This document shows, piece after piece, positions 58,174 through 64,000 of a DNA stretch of 64,000 nt. The DNA is taken from positions 186,001 through 250,000 of the forward strand of contig CAWATX010000001.1 in the NCBI GenBank assembly GCA_963785065.1, written 5' to 3'. Each line of letters opens with the position of its first letter. Position 1 is the first letter of the stretch. The stretch comes from CAVSRC01 sp963785065. Its GTDB lineage: Bacteria > Pseudomonadota > Alphaproteobacteria > Rhizobiales > Kaistiaceae. The position numbers and the translations under genes are program-made. Under the pieces are notes generated by a model that saw only the letters and a program-made list of their open reading frames with translations, was not told the DNA's origin and made no database searches.

Positions 58174-59496
58174 TCACGATTCCGGCGGGCCGACGCGCAC
58201 CACCGTCATGTCGTTGCCGGCAAACAGGCGGCGGGCGACGCGGCGCACGTCGTCGATGGTGACGGCGGCGATGAGGCCGTTGCGGCGGTCGACATAGTCG
58301 ATGCCGCGCCGGTCGATCTGGAGGCCGAGAAGCTGGTCGGCGATGTCGCCGGAGGTGACGAAGCGCAGCGGATAGCTGCCGATCAGGTAAGCCTTGGCCT
58401 TGGCGAGTTCATCCGCGGTGGGACCGTCCTTGGCAAAGCGGGCGATCTCGTCGCGGATGAGGGTGATGACCGCCTCGGCTTGGTCGGCGCGCGTCTCGGT
58501 GCCGCCGCTCACCGTTCCGGAGTGCTCCATCGGGTCGAGCCCGATGCCGACCGAATAAGCGAGCCCGCGCTTGACGCGCACCGCCTGGTAGAGGCGCGAA
58601 TCCGAACCGCCGCCGAGGATGTAGGTGGCAACTACCGCCGGGATGAGGTCGGGGTCGCTGCGCGTCAGCCCCGGCGCGCTCAAGCGGATGATCGCCTGGG
58701 GCACGGCGAGCGGAATGTCGATGCGTCCGGCGCTCTTCGCGGTGACGTCGGGCACCGCGGCAAGATCGGCCTTTGCCGGCAGGTCGCCGAAGATCGTATC
58801 GAGCATGGCGCCGGCGGTCTTGGCGTCGATAGCGCCGACAATGGCGACCTTCAGCGTGTCGCGGGCGAAGATCTTTGCGCGGAACGTCTTGAGGTCGTCG
58901 ACGGTGATGGCGGCCAGGCTGTCGGGCGTGCCTTCCACCGGCCGCCCGTACGGATGGCCGGGATAGATCGCCTTGCGCATCGCCTCGGCGGCAAGCCGGT
59001 TGGGGCTGCGCTCGCCGCGCCTGATCCCGGTGAGGATCTGGGCGCGAATGCGCTCGACGGGCTCGGTATCGAAGCGCGGCTCAGAGAGCGCCAGCTTGAG
59101 CAGGCCGGCCGCCTCGTCGCGATTGACGGTGAGCGTTCTCAGCGAGCCGCCAAAGCTGTCGCGGTCGGCAAAGAAGCTCATGTCGATGGAGAGATCGTCG
59201 AGGCGCGCCTGGAAGGCCTGGCTATCGAGATTGCCTGCCCCCTCGTCGAGCAGGCCGGAGAGCATGTTGGCAACGCCCGGTTTGTCCGCCGGGTCCTCGG
59301 ATGCGCCGCCTTCGAAGGCGAAGGACATGGCGATCTGCGGGATCGTCTGGTCCTCGACCAGCCAGGCGGTGATGCCGCCGGGGCTCACCACCTTCTGGAT
59401 GTCGATGGCCTCGGCCGTCGCGCTCCATGCGATGGCAGCCAGCGCCAGGCCGGCGACGGCGGCGGTGCGGGCGAAGCGGTGCGGATGGCTGGTCAT
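58174..59496 (-). CDS. M16 family peptidase-like protein, non-catalytic partner
   Basis: 440-residue secreted M16 protein with a signal peptide (cleavage near AEA-I). The usual HxxEH motif is missing: the matching region reads PGVANMLSGLLDEGAG. The C-terminal half keeps the LGGGSDSRLYQAVRVKRGLAYSVG segment with the Arg-Tyr pair that positions substrate. It therefore probably forms a heterodimer with the catalytic subunit encoded just upstream, with which it shares a four-base overlap (ATGA). The start is the ATG at 59496; the frame continues upstream without similarity. Confidence 0.92.
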   Translation of the reverse strand: MTSHPHRFARTAAVAGLALAAIAWSATAEAIDIQKVVSPGGITAWLVEDQTIPQIAMSFAFEGGASEDPADKPGVANMLSGLLDEGAGNLDSQAFQARLDDLSIDMSFFADRDSFGGSLRTLTVNRDEAAGLLKLALSEPRFDTEPVERIRAQILTGIRRGERSPNRLAAEAMRKAIYPGHPYGRPVEGTPDSLAAITVDDLKTFRAKIFARDTLKVAIVGAIDAKTAGAMLDTIFGDLPAKADLAAVPDVTAKSAGRIDIPLAVPQAIIRLSAPGLTRSDPDLIPAVVATYILGGGSDSRLYQAVRVKRGLAYSVGIGLDPMEHSGTVSGGTETRADQAEAVITLIRDEIARFAKDGPTADELAKAKAYLIGSYPLRFVTSGDIADQLLGLQIDRRGIDYVDRRNGLIAAVTIDDVRRVARRLFAGNDMTVVRVGPPES

Positions 59497-60866
59497 GAGC
59501 GGCCCTCCCCCTGCTTCGGCAATAGATAGCCGGTGACCGAATTGCGGGCGCTGAGATAGGTGCGGGCGGCGGCCTGGACGTCGGCGGCCGTCACCTTGGC
59601 GATGCGCTCGGGCCACGACTGCACGCTGGCCAGCGTATGGCCGGTTGCCAGCGCCGCGCCGATGACATTGGCGAGGCCGCGCGGGCTGTCCGCGGAATAG
59701 ATGACGGCGGCGCGCACGCGTGCCTTGGCGCGGGCGAGCTGCTCTTCCGTGACGCCCTTGTCGACGACGTCGGCGATCACCTTGTCGAAGGCGGCGCTGA
59801 GTTCGGTAACCGTCGTCTTGCCGCGCGGCGTGCCGTAGAGGCTGAAGGCCGAGTCCCCGATCGGCATGGGATCGTAGCCGGCGTCGACGCCGGCGGCGAT
59901 GCCCTGTTCGACGACGAGCTGGCGGTAGAGCAAGCTGGTCGAGCCGCCGCCGAGAATGTCGGCGAGCACGGAGAGCGCTTCGGCCTCGCCCGGCTTGCCG
60001 GTACGCTCGGATGGCGCCAGATAGAGGCGGCGGAAACTCGGCTGGGTAACGCGCTGATCGGTGAGCGTCACCACGCGCGCGGCGTCCGCCGGCGGCTCGG
60101 TAAGGCGCACGCGCGGCGGCGGGTTGGCGCGGCGGGCGACCTGGCCGTAGGTCTCCTCTGCCAGCTGCTTTACCTCCGCTTCGGTGACGTCGCCGGCAAC
60201 CACCACGATGGCGTTGTTGGGCGTGTAGTAGCGATCGTAGAAGGCGAGCGCGTCGGCGCGGTCGAGGGTGGCCATTTCGCCGGCCCAGCCGATGGTCGGA
60301 ATGCGGTAGTGGCTGTTGACGTAAAGCGCCGCATCCATCGCCACGCCGAGGCGGGCGCCCGGGCGGTTGTCGATGCGCATGCCGCGCTCTTCCAGGATCA
60401 CCTGACGCTCGGGCAGGAGCGCGGCGTCGGTGATCCTGAGGTTGGCCATGCGGTCGGCCTCGAACTCCATCATCAGCTTGAGGTGCTGTTTGGCGACCGT
60501 CTGGTGATAGGCCGTGTCGTCCTCGGTGGTGAAGGCGTTGTCGTCGCCACCGACCGCTTCGACGCGCGACGAAAACTCGCCCTCGGGATGAGCCTTGGTG
60601 CCCTTGAACATGAGGTGTTCGAGGAAGTGGGCGATGCCCGATTTTCCCGGCGGATCGTCGGCGGCGCCGACCTTGTACCAGACCATGTGCGTCACGACCG
60701 GGGCGCGATGGTCGGGGATGACGACGACCTGGAGCCCGTTGGCGAGCGTGAAGCTGGTGGCGTTGGCGGCGAATTTCGGCGCGTTTTCGGCAAACGCCAC
60801 GCCAGAAACCAGCAGAAGCAGGGCAAAAGCGCCTGCCGCCGCGCGCTTCATGGGGAATTGGGACAA
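59493..60866 (-). CDS. M16 family zinc peptidase, catalytic subunit
   Basis: Periplasmic peptidase of about 457 residues with a signal peptide ending at AFA-E. The inverted zinc motif is HFLEH in GKSGIAHFLEHLMFKGT, and the third ligand Glu lies about 75 residues later in QVILEERGMRID. The family degrades peptides in the periplasm or matures secreted proteins. The pairing with a non-catalytic M16 gene is the standard arrangement. Start: a TTG at 60866 has GGAGGAG upstream; the ATG at 60878 and one at 60851 are alternatives. Confidence 0.93.
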   Translation of the reverse strand: MSQFPMKRAAAGAFALLLLVSGVAFAENAPKFAANATSFTLANGLQVVVIPDHRAPVVTHMVWYKVGAADDPPGKSGIAHFLEHLMFKGTKAHPEGEFSSRVEAVGGDDNAFTTEDDTAYHQTVAKQHLKLMMEFEADRMANLRITDAALLPERQVILEERGMRIDNRPGARLGVAMDAALYVNSHYRIPTIGWAGEMATLDRADALAFYDRYYTPNNAIVVVAGDVTEAEVKQLAEETYGQVARRANPPPRVRLTEPPADAARVVTLTDQRVTQPSFRRLYLAPSERTGKPGEAEALSVLADILGGGSTSLLYRQLVVEQGIAAGVDAGYDPMPIGDSAFSLYGTPRGKTTVTELSAAFDKVIADVVDKGVTEEQLARAKARVRAAVIYSADSPRGLANVIGAALATGHTLASVQSWPERIAKVTAADVQAAARTYLSARNSVTGYLLPKQGEGRS

Positions 60867-60934
60867 GGGCTCCTCCATGCCACGGGGATCGCGGCGCTCT
60901 TTCCGTCGGCCGACATATAGCGGCCGAATGTGGC

Positions 60935-61504
60935 CTATCCAGTCACGGCGCTCGGCGCCCGCAGGAACACGATCTGCGTATCCCCTGCCCGGCGCCGGTC
61001 GATCACGTCAAGGCCGGGGATGGGGGCGATCGTCGCCGAAGCCGCCTCTTCGAGCACGACCAGCGCACCGCGGACAAGCCAGCCGCCGGCAAACGCGGAA
61101 GCCAGCGCCCGCTCACCAAGGTTCTTGCCATAGGGCGGGTCGGCGAAGACCAGCGCAAACGGCGCCACTGTGCCTGCCGGCCCGAGCTGGGTGGCGTCGC
61201 GGCGAAAGAGGCGGGTGCGGCCGGTCAGCCCCAAGGTCTCGATATTGGCGCGGATGGCGCCGCGCGCCGCCACCGCCTCCTCGACGAAGAGGGCGTAGGC
61301 CGCACCGCGCGACAAAGCCTCGAAGCCAAGCGCGCCGGTGCCGGCGAAGAGGTCGAGCACCCGCGCACCGGCAAGCACATCAGCGTAGCCATGGGCGAGG
61401 ATGTCGAAGATCGTCTGGCGCAGGCGATCGGCGGTCGGCCGCGTCTCGCGACCGGACGGCGCTGCGAGCGCGCGGCCGCGAAACTCACCGCCGACGATGC
61501 GCAC
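60935..61504 (-). CDS. rsmD: 16S rRNA (guanine(966)-N(2))-methyltransferase
   Basis: 189-residue RsmD that methylates N2 of G966 in 16S rRNA. Visible are VRIVGGEFRGRALAAPSGRETRPTADRLRQTIFDIL, RVLDLFAGTGALGFEALSRGA for SAM binding, and the catalytic LVFADPPYGKNL. The start is a GTG at 61504 giving VRIVGG, the usual family N-terminus; the frame reads far upstream without similarity. It overlaps the 3' end of the RluB-type gene by 20 bases and so is probably coupled to it. Confidence 0.94.
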   Translation of the reverse strand: MRIVGGEFRGRALAAPSGRETRPTADRLRQTIFDILAHGYADVLAGARVLDLFAGTGALGFEALSRGAAYALFVEEAVAARGAIRANIETLGLTGRTRLFRRDATQLGPAGTVAPFALVFADPPYGKNLGERALASAFAGGWLVRGALVVLEEAASATIAPIPGLDVIDRRRAGDTQIVFLRAPSAVTG

Positions 61505-62348
61505 GTTTCGGGGCCCTTCCCGGCTTGCCGCGCGTCGGCGCCGGTGCTTCCGGCGGCGGCGGGCGCAACGGCGCCGTGAAATCGGTGTGCGCCGCGGCGG
61601 CAAGCTTGGCGCCGAGTTGGTCGCGCAGGACGCGCCCGCGGATCTCATGCACCTCGCCCGCCTTCATCTCGCCGAGCTGGAAGGGGCCATAGGAGATGCG
61701 GATAAGCCGCGTGGTGGTGAGCCCGAAGAAGGCGAGCAGGCGCTTGACCTCGCGGTTCTTGCCTTCGCGCAGCGCCAGCGTCAGCCAGTGATTGCTGCCC
61801 TGACTGCGGTCGAGCGTCGCTTCGACGGGGCCATAGGTGATGCCCTCGACGGTGACGCCCTTGGCCAGCGTCTCGAGCGCACCCTTGGCGATGTCGCCAT
61901 GGGCGCGCACGCGGTAGCGCCTGAGCCAGCCGGTGGAAGGCAGTTCGAGCAGACGGGCGAGGCCCCCGTCATTGGTGAGGAGCAGCAGGCCCTCGGTGTT
62001 GATATCGAGGCGGCCGACGGCGACTACGCGCGGCACGTCCGGCGGCAGTGCCGCAAAGACGGTCGGCCGCCCCTGCGGGTCGCGCGCTGTGGTGACCAGT
62101 CCTTTCGGCTTGTGATAGAGCCACAGCCGGGTGCGCTCGCGCTCTGGCAGTGCCACGCCGTCGACGGCGATGCGGTCGGCCGGGCCGACATTGACGGCCG
62201 GCGAGGTCAGCACGCGGCCGTTGACGGCGACGCGGCCATCGGCGATCCAGCGTTCGGCGTCGCGGCGCGAGCACAGGCCGGCGCGGGCGATCACCTTGGC
62301 GATTCGTTCGCCGGTCGTCTTATCGTCGGATTTCCGAGGTGCGTTCAT
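61485..62348 (-). CDS. Pseudouridine synthase, RluB-type
   Basis: 287-residue RsuA/RluB/RluE-family synthase isomerising a uridine in 23S rRNA. An S4 domain (about 13-60) with ERIAKVIARAGLCSRRDAERWI precedes the catalytic domain with the Asp in AVGRLDINTEGLLLLTNDG, then REGKNREVKRLLAFFGL. A basic C-terminal tail (after about 265) is rich in Pro, Arg and Lys. The exact uridine is not known. rsmD follows with a 20-base overlap, and the divergent tadA begins 54 bases away. Confidence 0.92.
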   Translation of the reverse strand: MNAPRKSDDKTTGERIAKVIARAGLCSRRDAERWIADGRVAVNGRVLTSPAVNVGPADRIAVDGVALPERERTRLWLYHKPKGLVTTARDPQGRPTVFAALPPDVPRVVAVGRLDINTEGLLLLTNDGGLARLLELPSTGWLRRYRVRAHGDIAKGALETLAKGVTVEGITYGPVEATLDRSQGSNHWLTLALREGKNREVKRLLAFFGLTTTRLIRISYGPFQLGEMKAGEVHEIRGRVLRDQLGAKLAAAAHTDFTAPLRPPPPEAPAPTRGKPGRAPKRAHRRR

Positions 62349-62401
62349 GGGCCGGTGATTAGCAGAGCCGGCAGGGTCAGGCGAGTGGAGGCGTGAGGCG
62401 C

Positions 62402-62851
62402 GTGGCGGCAGGACAGAGTCCGATGGAGATGGCGCTTGAGGAAGCGCGCGCCGCGGCAGAACGCGGCGAGGTGCCGATCGGCGCGGTCATCATGCGCGAC
62501 GGCGCGGTGCTGGCCCGGGCGGGAAACCGCACCATCGAATGCGACGACCCGACCGCCCATGCCGAGATGCTGGCCATCCGCCAGGCGGCGGAGGCCGTCG
62601 GCTCGCAGCGGCTCACCGATGCCGATCTCTATGTAACCCTGGAGCCCTGCGCCATGTGCGCCGCCGCCATTTCCTTTGCGCGCATCAGGCGGCTCTATTT
62701 CGGCGCGACCGATCCGAAGAGCGGCGCAGTGGAAAGCGGCGTGCGCTTCTTCGCCGACCCCACCTGCCATCATGTGCCGGACGTCTATAGCGGCATGGCC
62801 GAGGACGAGGCCGCGTCGCTGCTCAAGGATTTCTTCAGGGCGCGACGCTAG
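62402..62851 (+). CDS. tadA: tRNA-specific adenosine deaminase (TadA)/nucleoside deaminase
   Basis: 149-residue zinc deaminase of the CDA fold, most likely the TadA that makes inosine at the wobble position of tRNA-Arg. The zinc motif HAE is in DPTAHAEMLAIRQAA, and PCxxC in TLEPCAMCAAAISFARI, followed by RRLYFGATDPKSGAVESG, which is TadA-like. The start is GTG at 62402; GTG at 62393 and ATG at 62423 are alternatives. A cytosine or guanine deaminase is less likely from these motifs. It is convergent with the lipoprotein gene. Confidence 0.9.
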   Translation: MAAGQSPMEMALEEARAAAERGEVPIGAVIMRDGAVLARAGNRTIECDDPTAHAEMLAIRQAAEAVGSQRLTDADLYVTLEPCAMCAAAISFARIRRLYFGATDPKSGAVESGVRFFADPTCHHVPDVYSGMAEDEAASLLKDFFRARR

Positions 62852-62941
62852 GCCGCCTTTGCGGCGTCCTTGCTTGCGCAGGGACGACAAATCTCTGAGG
62901 CCGGGCAATCGGAATCTAGAGTGCGGCGGCGCGTCCCGGCC

Positions 62942-63613
62942 TTACTGCCAGGGCCACTTCCACTTCTTCTTGGTGGCCGGCTTGTTGTCGATCACCGTCG
63001 GCGCGTTGGGGTCCGGCACGCGATAGTCGCTCGGTGGATCGGTGAGGTAGCGGCGGATCGGCTTGCCGTTCTCGTCGACCGCGACGTTGCCGCGGGCGTC
63101 GGCGAACAGCTTCTTGGCCTGGGCGTCCTGCGCGGCCGTGCTGTGCGCCGCCTCGCCTGGCTTGACGTTCTGGTTGAGCAGCGTCTGGCTCGGCGCGCGC
63201 GAAGCGGCGCTTGCCTGGGCCGAAGGCGGCAGGCGGAAGCCCGGGTCGCGGCACTCGGGCAGGTTCTTGTTGTTGACCTCGGCGCAGAACTTTTCGCGGG
63301 CGGCCACCTGTGCCTTGAACTGCTTGGCCCGGGCGTCCGGATCGTTCGGCCAGTTGCTGGCGACCGCCTGCTGGTCGCTGCCCGGCGCCGGCAACGGCGC
63401 GCCACTCGGCGGCGGCACGATGCCCGGTCTGGCGGAATATTTGATGGAGTCCTGCTTGGGCGAGCCGAGATCGGCGATGCCGGCGAGGTCCTCCATCGTC
63501 TGCATGCCGACCGGCGTGCCGGTGCCATAGGTCGTCTGGCTGCAGGCACCCAGGCCGAGCGCCAACCCTGCGGTCACAACGCCGAAACAAACGGACCGAA
63601 TCGAACCTGTCAT
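62942..63613 (-). CDS. Conserved lipoprotein of unknown function
   Basis: 223-residue predicted lipoprotein. A signal peptide ends in the lipobox LGAC, followed by SQTTYGTGTPVGMQTMEDLAGIADLG, which resembles small envelope proteins of Hyphomicrobiales. The middle is Pro/Ala/Gln-rich with KFCAEVNNKNLPECRDPGF (two Cys, possibly a disulfide). The end is a basic, Trp-rich KKWKWPWQ. Function unknown. The start at 63613 is chosen because it gives a proper signal peptide; the frame also reads 44 residues further upstream into a non-hydrophobic stretch. Confidence 0.72.
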   Translation of the reverse strand: MTGSIRSVCFGVVTAGLALGLGACSQTTYGTGTPVGMQTMEDLAGIADLGSPKQDSIKYSARPGIVPPPSGAPLPAPGSDQQAVASNWPNDPDARAKQFKAQVAAREKFCAEVNNKNLPECRDPGFRLPPSAQASAASRAPSQTLLNQNVKPGEAAHSTAAQDAQAKKLFADARGNVAVDENGKPIRRYLTDPPSDYRVPDPNAPTVIDNKPATKKKWKWPWQ

Positions 63614-63745
63614 CACACCCGTCTTCTGTGGCCGGCCTGCCCATTGCGCCGACTCGGTCTTCTTAACGGCAAATCGGGGCAGAAATCCGGCCGAACCGGT
63701 CCCTGTCCTAGCCGAAATGGGCATTTGGGACAACCAATTGCGCAT

Positions 63746-64000
63746 TCATGTGCCGACCTCCGCCAGCGCCCGGTCGAGATCGCTGCCCGGGCCGGCGGCG
63801 GCCTGGATCGTCTTCGCGGCGGCCGAATCGGCATCCATGGCGGCGATCAGAGCCTCAGGGGAATCGAACTTCTTTTCCGGCCTCAGCCACGCGAGGAAGC
63901 TCACCACCAGCGTCGTGCCGTAGAGGTCGCCGGTAAAATCAAACAGGTGAACCTCGAACAGCGGCGCGCCGTTGTCGAAGGTCGGCCGCCGCCCATAGCT
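63746..64000 (-). CDS. ribF: Riboflavin kinase/FAD synthetase, C-terminal part (partial)
   Basis: Only the last 84 codons of the gene lie in the window; it continues past the right edge. The end reads GRRPTFDNGAPLFEVHLFDF, then GDLYGTTLVVSFLAWLRPEKKFDS, which is the C-terminal riboflavin-kinase region of bifunctional RibF that makes FMN and FAD. The stop is at 63746-63748. It lies upstream of the lipoprotein gene on the same strand. RibB, another riboflavin gene, is at 37.2-38.3 kb. Confidence 0.93.
   Translation of the reverse strand, partial: SYGRRPTFDNGAPLFEVHLFDFTGDLYGTTLVVSFLAWLRPEKKFDSPEALIAAMDADSAAAKTIQAAAGPGSDLDRALAEVGT

Noticed and set aside
56596..59529. 977-codon plus-strand open frame across pmbA and M16 genes
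   Set aside because: Shadow of high-GC codon usage on the opposite strand. It crosses two real genes and a gap and has no recognisable domain.
62852..62941. Convergent terminator between tadA and the lipoprotein gene
   Set aside because: Two weak imperfect hairpins are visible (one near GCCGCCTTTGCGGC), but neither has a T tract in either direction. Not enough to call.
1..64000. tRNA, rRNA, CRISPR array, insertion sequence
   Set aside because: I looked for tRNA-like folds, spaced identical repeats, transposase motifs and rRNA segments and found none that hold up.

Overview
The window is very GC-rich, dense bacterial chromosome, most likely from an alphaproteobacterium of the Hyphomicrobiales (Rhizobiales). 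The reasons are gene content and order: a coxB-coxA-ctaB-coxF-ctaG-coxC-DUF983-SURF1 cytochrome oxidase operon, fabI-phosphatase-aroC-ribB, DUF2093-lpxK-waaA-acyltransferase-DUF4170, an IalB-family protein, a DUF6101-like protein beside ubiA, and a choline-kinase-type homoserine kinase next to rnhA. I see no rRNA, tRNA, CRISPR array, insertion sequence or prophage. Most of it is ordinary core genome, with three small stretches that look acquired.

Layout. 0-3.6 kb: a GNAT acetyltransferase and a membrane c-di-GMP protein (7TM-PAS-degenerate GGDEF-intact EAL). 3.6-4.8 kb: an accessory nucleotidyltransferase-fold gene preceded by a four-copy inverted-repeat array that runs into its start codon. 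4.8-8.7 kb: ispH, a DMT permease on the other strand, thrB-rnhA (overlapping), and a 1-Cys peroxiredoxin. 8.7-16.8 kb: a periplasmic DsbD-alpha-like protein, YqgE, then the minus-strand aa3 oxidase operon, including a 57-residue CoxF-like ORF translationally coupled on both sides. 16.8-23.3 kb: a gene-free stretch with an orphan terminator, then ialB, tldD, a sunset-domain protein, a KefB-type antiporter, a GNAT, pdxH and a surface lipoprotein. 23.4-36.5 kb: a DnaJ-like co-chaperone, a small nucleotidyltransferase-fold ORF, tsaC/sua5, acyl-CoA dehydrogenase plus enoyl-CoA hydratase, a histone-deacetylase-like amidohydrolase, xseB, a cupin/marR divergent pair with a palindromic operator, dxs, a copper-delivery group (DUF2946-like, PCuAC, SCO), a 45-residue membrane ORF, tlyA and an Fe-S RNA methyltransferase. 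36.5-37.2 kb: an AT-richer insert with a RusA-like ORF. 37.2-47.9 kb: ribB-aroC-phosphatase-fabI, a secreted-repeat protein, an FAD-linked dehydrogenase, DUF6101, ubiA, purD and a glucan phosphorylase. 47.9-64 kb: mutL, a long AsmA-like protein, a lipid A/Kdo block (DUF2093, lpxK, waaA, acyltransferase, DUF4170), pmbA/tldE, a catalytic/non-catalytic M16 pair, rsmD, an RluB-type synthase, tadA, a lipoprotein, and the 3' end of ribF.

How the genes work together. Respiratory oxidase biogenesis is nearly complete here: structural subunits I-III, heme O synthase, the Cu chaperones CtaG, SCO and PCuAC, and SURF1. Envelope biogenesis is represented by LpxK, WaaA, the acyltransferase, AsmA and the lipoproteins. 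Isoprenoid and quinone supply comes from Dxs, IspH, UbiA and CtaB, and riboflavin from RibB and RibF. The TldD/TldE protease subunits lie about 39 kb apart. The parts most worth checking are the repeat-controlled nucleotidyltransferase gene, the RusA-like insert, the orphan terminator near 17.1 kb, and the likely CTG start of the AsmA-like gene.
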